A stretch of DNA of 64,000 nt from Clostridium sp. AM34-11AC. Its GTDB lineage: Bacteria > Bacillota > Clostridia > Lachnospirales > Lachnospiraceae. This document shows, in pieces, positions 1 to 7,735 of this stretch. The DNA lies in assembly GCF_003435375.1 (NCBI RefSeq), contig NZ_QWGL01000001.1:248001-312000 (forward strand). The letters are read 5' to 3'. A model generated the notes under the pieces. It was not told the DNA's origin, did no database searches, and worked only from the letters and a program-made list of their open reading frames with translations. Position 1 is the first letter of the stretch; each line of letters begins with the position of its first letter. Made by a program: the position numbers and the translations under genes.

Positions 1-342
1 AGTGTCTGCGTTTCCTGTCGCTGATATATATTTTGTATAGTCAGGATCTCCCTGTACACTGACCTGGTTTTTTGCAAAGAAATCACTGTTTTTTAAGCTC
101 TTTGTTGCTGAATAGCTAAGGTAATTGTCCTGAAGATCTATGATCTTATTGCTGATAGAACGATATGCATCCCGCTTCCATTCCAGTTTTGTCATAGCCT
201 GCTTCTTGGCTGTGATCTTGGATGTTGTTCTTGCTGTCATCTGTTCGATCAGTGCATCCCTGTCAATACCGGAAGCTAAACCGCCATATCCTCTTAAAGC
301 TGTATTTCCAAGACTGCTGCTTGTTCTTGATACACTTGACAT
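1..342 (-). CDS. fliD: Flagellar hook-associated cap protein FliD, N-terminal part
   Basis: The first 114 codons of a gene that runs off the left edge of the window. The encoded N-terminus carries the FliD signature GGLASGIDRDALIEQM at about residues 20-35, followed by a basic, alpha-helical segment (KITAKKQAMTKLEWKRDAYR) that fits the D0 coiled coil of the filament cap. FliD caps the flagellar filament and helps flagellin fold as it exits. The ATG at 342-340 is preceded by GAAAGGAG with 8 nt spacing, which supports this start. It is the last gene of the flagellar run in this window and may have its own promoter in the 118-nt gap upstream. The identification is firm; the C-terminal part cannot be assessed. 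Confidence 0.88.
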   Translation of the reverse strand, partial: MSSVSRTSSSLGNTALRGYGGLASGIDRDALIEQMTARTTSKITAKKQAMTKLEWKRDAYRSISNKIIDLQDNYLSYSATKSLKNSDFFAKNQVSVQGDPDYTKYISATGNADT

Positions 343-439
343 ATCTGCTGCTCCTTTCAGTCATGTGATGTCGCGGAGTACATAAAATGCGCCGCTTCTG
401 TATACTTTATCCCTGTGATTCTATAGATTCTATATAAAT

Positions 440-463
440 ATTTCGGCGCAGCATGAAAATTTA
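440..463 (-). promoter_or_regulatory. Possible sigma-28 (FliA)-type promoter for fliD
   Basis: On the minus strand a GCCGAAAT box (440-447) resembles the sigma-28 -10 element GCCGATAT, with TATA 14 nt further upstream or TAAA 12 nt upstream as a poor -35. It lies at the end of the comFB-like gene and about 100 nt before the fliD start. FliD is a late flagellar gene and is often sigma-28 dependent, and a sigma-28 gene lies in the same operon. The match is incomplete, so this is a weak candidate. Confidence 0.3.
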
Positions 464-1192
464 TAAGATATGGCGTGGATGTTCTTTTACTTCCATACAG
501 GCTCTCATGGACTGACTTAAAACAGCCACACGGAATTTATTGCGGTAAAAGGTTAGCAGCATCGGGACTGTCGTATTATCTGCTACAATATATTTGGGCG
601 GCAGCCTGGTAAGCATCAGCGCTTTCACATCTGCCTGACAGCGGCTGCAGGTACAGGTATCATTACTTTTCAGTGCGTCAAGGATCAGTTCCGGAGTAAG
701 GATCTCCTCCATGATATTTACGACCCGGTAACTTGGACCATCTTCCTGCTTCTGCTCTTCCTGTTGTTCCGGTTCTTTCTGTACAGGTGTCCCTGCGTTT
801 GTTTTGGGCTGCTCTGTCTGTTCTTCTGTCTGTTCTTCTGTCTGTTCTTCCGGCTGTTCTTCCGGCTGTTCTTCCGGCTGTTCTTCCGACTGTTCTTCCG
901 GCTGTTCTTCCTGCTCCCCGGGCTGTTCTGCCTGCTCTTCTGTCTGTTCTTTTTCCAGCTCCTGGATCAGATTCTTCTGGATCTCTTCTGCCAGCTTTCC
1001 TTCTTCTCTTGGATCGACTACAGTCACATTAGCGGAAGGCACTCTTACCGGTTCTTCAGCAGCTGATCCTTCCTGCTGTGTTTCACCGGAAGCTGAAGAA
1101 GGCGGCTGTGTTTCGCCAGAAGACGCAACTGGCGGCTGTGAACCTGTGATAAGGTTCAGCACATGTGAGGTTTTATTTGTTTTTTTTGCCAT
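461..1192 (-). CDS. ComFB-domain protein with Glu/Gln-rich linker
   Basis: A 243-residue protein in three parts. Residues 1-17 (MAKKTNKTSHVLNLITG) form a basic, conserved-looking N-terminal peptide. Residues about 80-150 are a low-complexity run of E, Q, P and T. Residues about 155-235 are a late-competence ComFB domain: VVNIMEEILTPELI, the cysteines C180, C182 and C185 (CTCSRCQADVKAL) and LPPKY. ComFB proteins are cytoplasmic; members have been linked to cyclic-di-GMP binding and to control of motility, which suits a place at the end of a flagellar operon. It starts 1 nt after the parA stop, with GGGAG 7 nt upstream. A short basic N-terminal tail next to ParA is typical of ParA partner proteins, so it may be the ParA adaptor; that role is inferred. 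Confidence 0.75.
   Translation of the reverse strand: MAKKTNKTSHVLNLITGSQPPVASSGETQPPSSASGETQQEGSAAEEPVRVPSANVTVVDPREEGKLAEEIQKNLIQELEKEQTEEQAEQPGEQEEQPEEQSEEQPEEQPEEQPEEQTEEQTEEQTEQPKTNAGTPVQKEPEQQEEQKQEDGPSYRVVNIMEEILTPELILDALKSNDTCTCSRCQADVKALMLTRLPPKYIVADNTTVPMLLTFYRNKFRVAVLSQSMRACMEVKEHPRHIL
819..910 (-). repeat. 12-bp tandem repeat coding for EEQP/EEQT
   Basis: About seven copies of a 12-bp unit (plus strand TGTTCTTCCGGC or TGTTCTTCTGTC) inside the ComFB-domain gene, coding for EEQP/EEQT repeats. The unit length is a multiple of three, so copy-number change would lengthen or shorten the linker without shifting frame. The plus-strand open frames across this tract are shadows of the repeat. 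Confidence 0.8.
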
Positions 1193-1193
1193 A

Positions 1194-1964
1194 TTATTTC
1201 TCCCTGAAACCTATGATCTTTTCTACCTCATCTAAAAACTTTCCATAATCCTTTACAGCTGATGCTCTCGGACTGTACTCAAAAATACTTTCTCCATGGG
1301 CCGGTGCTTCCGCAATCGCCACTCCGGACCTTATTTTTGTGTCAAATACCCGGGTTTCCAGCTGCCCGGCCAGCTGCCCGGCCATTTCCAATACATCCCT
1401 GCAAAGACATGTTCTTGGATTAAAGCGGTTTAGCAGGATACCCATGATCTTAAGGCCGGGATTGATCTGTATGCGGACAGATTCTACTGTTTCCTTTAAC
1501 TGTGACAGACCAACCAGACTGAGGATATCCGATGCCATTGGTATAATAAGATAATCAGAAACTGCATATGCGTTAACTGTGAGAAGATTTAAGGCAGGGG
1601 GTGTATCGATCACAATATAGTCATAAAAATCCATAACTGGTTTTAAAACATTTTTTAAAATAGATTCTTTTTCTTCTCCCGGATTATACTCCAGACCACT
1701 GCTGCTTAATGTAATATCAGAAGGAAGGATATCGATCCCTTCTGTGCGGCTGATCGCCTTTTGTATGGATACATCTCCTTTTAATACATCCAGTATAGTA
1801 GATCCTCCTTCGGTATCCAGACCAAGGCAGAATCCAAGATTTCCCTGGGGATCCAGGTCTATACACAGAACCTTTTTACCTGCCATCGAAAATCCTGCAG
1901 CCAGCGCTGCTGATGTTGTGGTCTTTCCCACACCGCCTTTTTGATTTGAAACCGTAATGACCAT
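1194..1964 (-). CDS. ParA/Soj-family partitioning ATPase
   Basis: A 256-residue deviant Walker ATPase. It has the P-loop KGGVGKTTTSAALA at residues 9-22, the Walker A-prime DLDPQGN, Walker B YDYIVIDTPPALN, and the C-terminal ParA motif AIAEAPAHGESIFEYSPRASA. The form is ParA/Soj rather than MinD or FlhG: no C-terminal amphipathic helix is apparent and the PQGN motif is present. ParA ATPases position DNA or protein cargo on the nucleoid; some orphan ParAs place chemotaxis arrays. It lies downstream of the chemoreceptor gene and directly upstream of the ComFB-domain gene, so a role in placing chemotaxis or flagellar parts is plausible but inferred. AAAAGGAG lies 9 nt before the ATG. Confidence 0.88.
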   Translation of the reverse strand: MVITVSNQKGGVGKTTTSAALAAGFSMAGKKVLCIDLDPQGNLGFCLGLDTEGGSTILDVLKGDVSIQKAISRTEGIDILPSDITLSSSGLEYNPGEEKESILKNVLKPVMDFYDYIVIDTPPALNLLTVNAYAVSDYLIIPMASDILSLVGLSQLKETVESVRIQINPGLKIMGILLNRFNPRTCLCRDVLEMAGQLAGQLETRVFDTKIRSGVAIAEAPAHGESIFEYSPRASAVKDYGKFLDEVEKIIGFREK

Positions 1965-2025
1965 TTTATGTATCTCCTTTTATCCTCTCTTCTGCATACA
2001 ATATTTTCTGAAAGATCTCCCTGTA

Positions 2026-3165
2026 TTATTCTCCAAGGCGTTCCATAGATTCCTCTACCTGTTTTACCAGTTCCTGGATCTCCTGATATACAGCGGCTGA
2101 CTCATTTGCCATACGGCCGATCTCATCTGCTACAACACCAAAGCCTACACCTGCTTTTCCGGCACGGCCTGCTTCAATGGCTGCATTCAGGGAAAGCATT
2201 TTTTCCATCGTAGCCGTCTGCTCCAGTCCCTTTGCCTTATACTTGATCTGTCCTACTGCATCCCGTACTTTCTTTTCCTCTTTTGCAAATGCTTCTACGC
2301 TGTCTGCATTGCTCTTCCGGTAATAAAGGGCATTAGCCCACAGATTCAGCATCTCAGCTAAAAGCTGTCCACCGGCACTTACTACTTCCTGGCTTGGGGC
2401 TGAATCATCCGGGTAATCTCCAAGGACGATACCGCCGATCACTGTACCTGCACGGAATCCTCCTACTGTAAGATCCTGGGTAAACTCTCGCAGCTCATTA
2501 TGTTTTCCATTGGTATACCTGCTGTAAAAGCTGGTAAAGGAGTTTCCTCTCGTAATGTATTTTCCTTTCATATCCACTACTGCTGCTGTCATGCCTGTGA
2601 CCGTTAAAAACAGATCCTGGATCCGCTGAAGTTCTTTTATATCCAGGATCTGGCGGATATCCAGATTTTCTGTACTTTCATCTTTTGAAACGGTATCCAT
2701 ATAGGAAGTTTTCCCTGATACTGCTGATCCTGTTGCCGCTTTAGAAGCTGTATCTTCATTTTTGGTCCCATTCTGGATCCACTGGGCCAGCTTGCGGTCT
2801 GTTGCCCGGATATGCTTAACCAGCACGCTTACCATATAGTTGATCTCGCCCAGGGAATTGATCGTCGGACCTTCCTGCTCCATTTTTATAATGGCATCCC
2901 CCAGTTTCTGTTTATACCATTCATGAAATTTATGATGTTCTGTATATTCCGGATATTTTGACTGCTTCTGGAGATCCTCCTCATCTGAAAAGTGTTTCGT
3001 TACATATTCAACAAGAAATTCTCCCAGACTTGAGAGATTTTCTCTTCCCTTTCCCTTTGAGCATGCATCCAGAAGGGTATTGACTTTGTCAAAAATCTTC
3101 CTGTGCTCACTGTCGATCAGTTCATTTCCTGTTACAAGATCCTGTGTTAATACATATTTTTCCAT
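2026..3165 (-). CDS. Soluble chemoreceptor: bacteriohemerythrin, PocR-like and MCP signalling domains
   Basis: A 379-residue protein without membrane segments. Residues 1-130 are a bacteriohemerythrin domain with all expected di-iron ligands (H21, H58, E62, H77, H81, H118, D123), so it should bind oxygen or a related small ligand. Residues about 168-275 resemble a PocR sensory domain ([25 protein letters not shown]) but lack its usual cysteines and look degenerate. Residues about 290-379 hold the tip of a methyl-accepting chemotaxis domain ([26 protein letters not shown]) without long methylation helices. It is followed by parA and preceded by cheV. It probably feeds oxygen or redox information to CheA; the ligand and output are inferred. 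AGGAGG lies 9 nt before the start. Confidence 0.85.
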   Translation of the reverse strand: MEKYVLTQDLVTGNELIDSEHRKIFDKVNTLLDACSKGKGRENLSSLGEFLVEYVTKHFSDEEDLQKQSKYPEYTEHHKFHEWYKQKLGDAIIKMEQEGPTINSLGEINYMVSVLVKHIRATDRKLAQWIQNGTKNEDTASKAATGSAVSGKTSYMDTVSKDESTENLDIRQILDIKELQRIQDLFLTVTGMTAAVVDMKGKYITRGNSFTSFYSRYTNGKHNELREFTQDLTVGGFRAGTVIGGIVLGDYPDDSAPSQEVVSAGGQLLAEMLNLWANALYYRKSNADSVEAFAKEEKKVRDAVGQIKYKAKGLEQTATMEKMLSLNAAIEAGRAGKAGVGFGVVADEIGRMANESAAVYQEIQELVKQVEESMERLGE

Positions 3166-3179
3166 CCTTAGAGTCCTCC

Positions 3180-4118
3180 TTACTGCTGACTGTACTGTTT
3201 TTTAAAACGGGCAAGCAGTTCATCCATTACTGTGATCAGATGCCCGATCTCCGGCTTGGAAAGCTGTTCGTCTGCACCTAATTCTTTCCCCTTCTGCCTC
3301 ATCTGCTCATTGATCAGGGAAGAGAAGATGATAACCGGGATCTTCTTTAAATGTTCGTCATCCTTGATCAGCTTTGTAAGCCTGTGGCCATCCATTTCCG
3401 GCATTTCGATATCTGTAATGACCAGATTGACCTTATCATACAGATCAGAATCATTATGTATTTGTGAAAGGTAATCCCATGCCTCCTGGCCATTGGAAAA
3501 ATTCTTTACATTGGTAAATCCGGCTCTTTCCAGGGAATCATCGATCATTTTACTTAAAAGAATGGAATCTTCCGCGATCACAATAGGACTGTTGCAGATA
3601 GGGCGGTCTCCCATCTTATCTACATCTGCCACCTGTATAGTTGTTTCCGGTGCGATCTCTGCCACGATCTTTTCAAAATCCAGGATGATCACCAGCTCTT
3701 TTCCGCACTGGGCAATACCGGTAGCAACACTGTCATCTCCATTTGCAATGGTCTTATCTGGCTTCTGTATATCTTTCCATGAAATCCTGCTGATACCTTC
3801 GATGCTGTCTACCCGGAAAGCGACCGTCATTTTATTAAAATTTGTTACGATAAACAGATCTCTTGGCCCATTTTCCCGGTCATCTCCTGTAAGATATTTT
3901 GCCAGGTTGATCACTGTGATCAGCTCATCCCTTGGTTTAAAGATGCCTTCTACTGCCGGGTTTGCATGAGGCATCGGTTTTACCTTTTCACTCATGATGA
4001 TCTCCTGGACTTTTGCCACATTAATGCCATAAAATTCACCCATAACTGTGAATTTCATTACTTCAATCTCGTTTGTTCCTGATTCTAAAAGAATCCCTTC
4101 TTTTTCATTTTTGACCAT
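3180..4118 (-). CDS. cheV: Chemotaxis coupling protein CheV (CheW-receiver fusion)
   Basis: A 312-residue CheW domain (about 15-160; [24 protein letters not shown]) fused to a receiver domain (about 178-305). The receiver shows the acidic pair AED, the phosphorylation site in [12 protein letters not shown], and the conserved lysine in LSKPE. CheV couples receptors to the CheA kinase and uses phosphorylation of its receiver for adaptation. The length matches family members. It sits between cheD and the hemerythrin-type receptor gene in the operon. A GGAG ribosome site lies close upstream of the ATG. Confidence 0.93.
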   Translation of the reverse strand: MVKNEKEGILLESGTNEIEVMKFTVMGEFYGINVAKVQEIIMSEKVKPMPHANPAVEGIFKPRDELITVINLAKYLTGDDRENGPRDLFIVTNFNKMTVAFRVDSIEGISRISWKDIQKPDKTIANGDDSVATGIAQCGKELVIILDFEKIVAEIAPETTIQVADVDKMGDRPICNSPIVIAEDSILLSKMIDDSLERAGFTNVKNFSNGQEAWDYLSQIHNDSDLYDKVNLVITDIEMPEMDGHRLTKLIKDDEHLKKIPVIIFSSLINEQMRQKGKELGADEQLSKPEIGHLITVMDELLARFKKQYSQQ

Positions 4119-4188
4119 GATCTTCTCTCCTTTTTTCTGTAAACAGGCATGCCACAGATGGTGACACCACCATAAATGAAAGCCCTGG

Positions 4189-4677
4189 CTATAGATGGCG
4201 TTCCGGTCGTCCCACTGTACGCACGATCACATCGCCTGTTGCAAGATCTAAAAGCATGGTACGGGCATAATTTCCTCCTGTATCCTCTGCTGCGATACAG
4301 ATTCCTTCCTGGGCCATGACTTTTTTTACACTTTCTGCATTTCTCTGCCCGATATTTCCAAAGCTGCTGTTTCCGCTGATCTCAAACATCTTGGCTCCCC
4401 CTGCAATCTTAACTACCATCCGGCTTTTTACCATACCGAATATTTTCAGCTTTCTGAGGGTTTCCCTGATGCCGCTGTCTGCAAATTTAAATGGATTGGA
4501 ATCCTTTCCTTCAAACTGTGCCGGAAGCATGATGTGCAGAAGTGCTCCCAGACGGGTAACCGGATCATAAAAGGTTATCCCGATACAGGAACCCAAAGCA
4601 TAGGTTATGATCCTTCCTTCCCCTCGTGAAAACTTCATATCACCGATTCCTACTTTTAATTCTGTGCCTCCGATCAT
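4189..4677 (-). CDS. cheD: Chemoreceptor glutamine deamidase CheD
   Basis: A 162-residue CheD. The catalytic cysteine is in YALGSCIGITFYDP and the catalytic histidine in LLHIMLPA; the downstream KIAGGAKMF motif is also present. CheD deamidates glutamines in chemoreceptors to glutamates and binds CheC, stimulating its phosphatase activity. The start codon shares one base with the stop codon of cheC (TAATG), so the two are translationally coupled, as expected for partners. GGGAG lies 7 nt upstream. Confidence 0.95.
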   Translation of the reverse strand: MIGGTELKVGIGDMKFSRGEGRIITYALGSCIGITFYDPVTRLGALLHIMLPAQFEGKDSNPFKFADSGIRETLRKLKIFGMVKSRMVVKIAGGAKMFEISGNSSFGNIGQRNAESVKKVMAQEGICIAAEDTGGNYARTMLLDLATGDVIVRTVGRPERHL

Positions 4678-5297
4678 TATGAAACTCCCAACCTCTCTAA
4701 AATATCGTTTAGAGAACGAATGTCCGGCAGCATGAGCAGCCAGTCAGAAAGTGCTTTTCCGCCGATCACAAAATCTGCATTGCAATACATCAGTTTATCT
4801 GTTTCATATCCATACTCAGCAATAGGTACCATTAAGATCCCACCCAGCATGTTGATGGTAGCACTTGGAACAGACAGTTCCACCTCTACATTTACAAGTT
4901 GTGAAAAAGCATTTATATAAGAACAGATAATGATGTTTCCTACTTCTACCAGTGCTGATCTGGCCATTTCGTCCATATCCAGAAAGGACTTATAACGGCT
5001 TCCAAGCAGTTTTTCCAATACCTCATTTGCAAAATCCAGGTCGAAAAGGAACAGCATCAACCCCTCAATATCACCTGACATTTTTACAAGGGCTGCTGCA
5101 ACAAGCTCCTCCGCATCACCGATCCGGTTCATGGCATCATTGTATCCAAGGATATTCACAGATGGGATCGAGATCCGGACTTCTTTCTGCAGAAGCTTGG
5201 AAAGAGCAGTTGCTGCATGACTAGTACCGATACTGCCGATCTCCCGCATTACATCCAGAGCCTGCAGGTCCATATCTTCATATCGCTTTATTTCCAT
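4677..5297 (-). CDS. cheC: CheY-P phosphatase CheC
   Basis: A 206-residue CheC with two phosphatase-type repeats. The second is canonical (ALVEVGNIIICSYINAF, with the E...N pair). In the first (DVMREIGSIGTSHAA) the usual catalytic Asn is replaced by Ser and the following GN by SH, so only the second site is likely active. CheC dephosphorylates CheY-P and is helped by CheD, whose gene follows directly. It is shorter than FliY, which carries the same fold upstream in this operon. Confidence 0.93.
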   Translation of the reverse strand: MEIKRYEDMDLQALDVMREIGSIGTSHAATALSKLLQKEVRISIPSVNILGYNDAMNRIGDAEELVAAALVKMSGDIEGLMLFLFDLDFANEVLEKLLGSRYKSFLDMDEMARSALVEVGNIIICSYINAFSQLVNVEVELSVPSATINMLGGILMVPIAEYGYETDKLMYCNADFVIGGKALSDWLLMLPDIRSLNDILERLGVS

Positions 5298-5305
5298 TTT
5301 TTACC

Positions 5306-6097
5306 TTATCCTCTCAGTGAATTGATCGTTCCCTCTATATCATCTGATGTAGTGATCATTTTTACAGCATAAGAAAAGGCTCTCTGACATTCGATCACAT
5401 GGACCATTTCTTTTGCCATATCGGTGCCTGAATTCTCCAGTGCCCCTTTTTGCAGGACCGCATCTGATTTTAAAGAAGCTTCCATTCCATCCTGTGCTTT
5501 ATATTCATTATCTCCTACGCTTAAGAGACGGCTGGGGTTTGAAAATGTGTATACACTTACCTTAGGAAGGTCAGTATCATCCTCTGTGCTGTCTGTATCA
5601 TCTGTATCGTAGTCATCGTCTTCTGACTCTGATTCCTCCTGCAGCTTTTCTACATCTGTTACTTCCAGCTTAAGAGGCTGCCGGTTCTGGTCCAGCACCA
5701 GCTTTCCATCTTCTGTTGTAAGATAAAATCCATCTTCACGTTCTCCCCTGTGAAAATGACCGTTTCTTGTATAGGTGATCTCACCTGACGCAGGATCCTG
5801 TATCATAAAAAATGCATTAGGCTCCATAATTGCATAATCATATTCTTTTCCGGTCTGAGTAGCACCGGCTGTACTAAAATCCGTCCAGGTACGCTCCACT
5901 CTGGCTCCTGAACCTGTCTGCAGCTCTGTCTGGGCATTTTCAGAATCATTAAGATTATAGTGGATCAGTTCAGAAAAAGCCGCTGTTTTAGGTTTAAAGC
6001 CTGTATTGTTGATATTGGCCAGGTTATTGGATACAACTGACAGTTTTTTTGTAAACTGTCCGGCTCCTGCTGCTCCTGTATAAAATGACATATTCAT
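5306..6097 (-). CDS. Flagellar basal-body rod protein, FlgF/FlgG family
   Basis: A 263-residue rod protein. The N-terminus MNMSFYTGAAGAGQFTKKLS with NNLANINNTGFK is the flagellar rod/hook signature; the C-terminal NSGTDMAKEMVHVIECQRAFSYAVKMI is the matching coiled-coil end. The middle contains an unusual acidic insert rich in D, E, S and T around residues 155-175. The start at 6097 is chosen because AGGAGG lies 8 nt upstream; an in-frame extension to 6127 would overlap the previous gene's stop and has no better site. Firmicutes carry two such genes in tandem (FlhO/FlhP, also called FlgF/FlgG); which one this is cannot be settled by eye. Confidence 0.88.
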   Translation of the reverse strand: MNMSFYTGAAGAGQFTKKLSVVSNNLANINNTGFKPKTAAFSELIHYNLNDSENAQTELQTGSGARVERTWTDFSTAGATQTGKEYDYAIMEPNAFFMIQDPASGEITYTRNGHFHRGEREDGFYLTTEDGKLVLDQNRQPLKLEVTDVEKLQEESESEDDDYDTDDTDSTEDDTDLPKVSVYTFSNPSRLLSVGDNEYKAQDGMEASLKSDAVLQKGALENSGTDMAKEMVHVIECQRAFSYAVKMITTSDDIEGTINSLRG

Positions 6098-6110
6098 TTC
6101 TTTATCCTCC

Positions 6111-6908
6111 TTACAGCTTACCGACATCTGACACAGACTTACTCATGATCTGATCATACATTTTCAGTGACTGGGCTGCGCTTTGAAGCGCTCTCTGGGA
6201 TGACATCATAGCTGTCATCTGCTCCACCATGTCTACATTGGATTTTTCCAGCATTTTCCATTGAACAGTTGTATCTGCAGGCGTTGTTTCTGCCTGTGCA
6301 GTAGAGAAAAGTCCATTATCCTCTGCATGAAGCTGCCCCTGATCTGGAAAATCCACTACTTTCAAAGTTCCATAATCCTCTATGGTAACTTCCTGGCTGC
6401 CGCTTTCTTCACCATCAGACTGTTTTGTAATAGCAGCAGTAATGTGTCCTTTGGAATCAACTGTAAAGTTCTCATTTTTGATCTGGACAGGCTGTCCTTC
6501 TTTGTTTAAGACTCTTCCTGCCTGGTTTAAAACCAGATATCCATCTTTATCTACTGAAAATGAACCATTCCTTGTATACCGGATGCCCTGTGATGTCTGG
6601 ATGCAGAAAAAGCCATTTCCATTTAAGGCAAAGTCATAGATCCCATCTGTCTGTTCCAGACCGCCCTGGTCATAATTGGTATAAACCTGCTTTGCTGTCT
6701 TTATTTTTGAAACAGTTGCCAGCTGGGTTGGATTTTCTTTGCTATACTGTCCTGTACGATAAAGCATTTCTTCTTTGAAAGTACTGCTTACCATTGTTTC
6801 GTTTTTATATCCAGGAGTCTGGATATTCACCATATTATTGCTGATGGTATTTAAGTTCCTGCTCTGGGTCAGCATGCCTGACGCCAGATTATAAAATCCC
6901 TGATACAT
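6111..6908 (-). CDS. Flagellar basal-body rod protein, FlgF/FlgG family
   Basis: A 265-residue rod protein starting MYQGFYNLASGMLTQSRNLN with the signature NNMVNIQTPGYKNE and ending in a helical KSNVDMVEQMTAMMSSQRALQSAAQSLKMYD tail split by a short turn. It forms part of the rod that crosses the cell wall. It is paired with the next rod gene 13 nt downstream, and its start overlaps the end of the sigma-28 gene by 20 nt, so the two are coupled. It corresponds to FlhO/FlgF or FlgG of other Firmicutes. Confidence 0.88.
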   Translation of the reverse strand: MYQGFYNLASGMLTQSRNLNTISNNMVNIQTPGYKNETMVSSTFKEEMLYRTGQYSKENPTQLATVSKIKTAKQVYTNYDQGGLEQTDGIYDFALNGNGFFCIQTSQGIRYTRNGSFSVDKDGYLVLNQAGRVLNKEGQPVQIKNENFTVDSKGHITAAITKQSDGEESGSQEVTIEDYGTLKVVDFPDQGQLHAEDNGLFSTAQAETTPADTTVQWKMLEKSNVDMVEQMTAMMSSQRALQSAAQSLKMYDQIMSKSVSDVGKL

Positions 6909-7686
6909 CTGACTTTATCCCCTTTCCATTTTTTGTTTCTATAAAATGGCGCAGCTTACGCAAGGCGATCGTGTGGATCTGGGATGCTCTGGGCTGGCTG
7001 ACACCTATGACCCGGCCCACCTGTTCCATTTTCAACCCTTCCATATAATGCAGTGCCAGTGTTTTTTGCTCTTTTTCATTTAGCTGGGCTATGCCTTCTG
7101 CCAGCACCCGCATATCCTCTTCCCACAAGCATGCCTCCTCAGGCTGTACCTGGGTATCGTTGTTTGTGATCTGGAGTCCATTGGATGTATTCTGGTTTTC
7201 CAGTAAAAAATCAAGAGACTGGATATTTCTCCTGTTTTTCATGGAAATGATCCTCTGGCAGCGTTTTTTTTCTATTCCAAGATGCTTTGCCAGTTCATCA
7301 ACTGTTGGTGTTCTTCCTAATTCACGCTTCATGTCCTCGCATGCAGATTCTATAATCCCCAACTGCTTGTAAAATCCCCGGGGCATCCACTCCTGTTTTC
7401 TTACATAATCCAGCATTGCTCCTCTTACCCGCGTTGTAATGTAAGTGGAAAACTTAATGTTTTTATCCGGATCATACATATCGATCCCTTTTATGATCGC
7501 CACCACACCTTCATTCACTGCATCTTCCATCTGCATGGTGGTAGAATAAAGATCATATAGTTTCGTTGCCGTGGTTCTGGCTATGTACAGATACTGCATT
7601 GTGATCTCTTTCTTTATTTCCGGATCTTTCGTTTTTTTATAAAGCGCAAATAACTCCTTCTCTGCCTTTTCCTGCTTATCTTCCAT
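6889..7686 (-). CDS. fliA: Flagellar sigma factor sigma-28 (FliA/SigD)
   Basis: A 265-residue sigma-70 family protein. Region 2 is seen in AVNEGVVAIIKGIDMYDPDK and FSTYITTRVRGAMLDYVRK, region 3 in GRTPTVDELAKHLGI, and region 4 in LNEKEQKTLALHYMEGLKMEQVG (shown in parts: the helix-turn-helix is VIGVSQPRASQIHTIALRKL). This pattern and the size are those of FliA/SigD, which directs late flagellar and chemotaxis genes. I use the ATG at 7686 with GGAG 11 nt upstream; the GTG at 7698 sits directly against that site and is too close. It is followed by two rod genes. Confidence 0.93.
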   Translation of the reverse strand: MEDKQEKAEKELFALYKKTKDPEIKKEITMQYLYIARTTATKLYDLYSTTMQMEDAVNEGVVAIIKGIDMYDPDKNIKFSTYITTRVRGAMLDYVRKQEWMPRGFYKQLGIIESACEDMKRELGRTPTVDELAKHLGIEKKRCQRIISMKNRRNIQSLDFLLENQNTSNGLQITNNDTQVQPEEACLWEEDMRVLAEGIAQLNEKEQKTLALHYMEGLKMEQVGRVIGVSQPRASQIHTIALRKLRHFIETKNGKGIKSDVSGIL

Positions 7687-7735
7687 AACTTTACTCACTC
7701 CTGTTATCTGCTGTTTATATCATTTGACCGTACAC

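Noticed and set aside
804..1235. Plus-strand open frame rich in Cys and Ser
   Set aside because: It is the antisense reading of the E/Q repeat in the ComFB-domain gene; no ribosome site and no recognisable domain.
1194..1964. ParA gene as flhG
   Set aside because: Motifs are Soj/ParA type, it is not next to flhF, and no membrane-targeting helix is seen.
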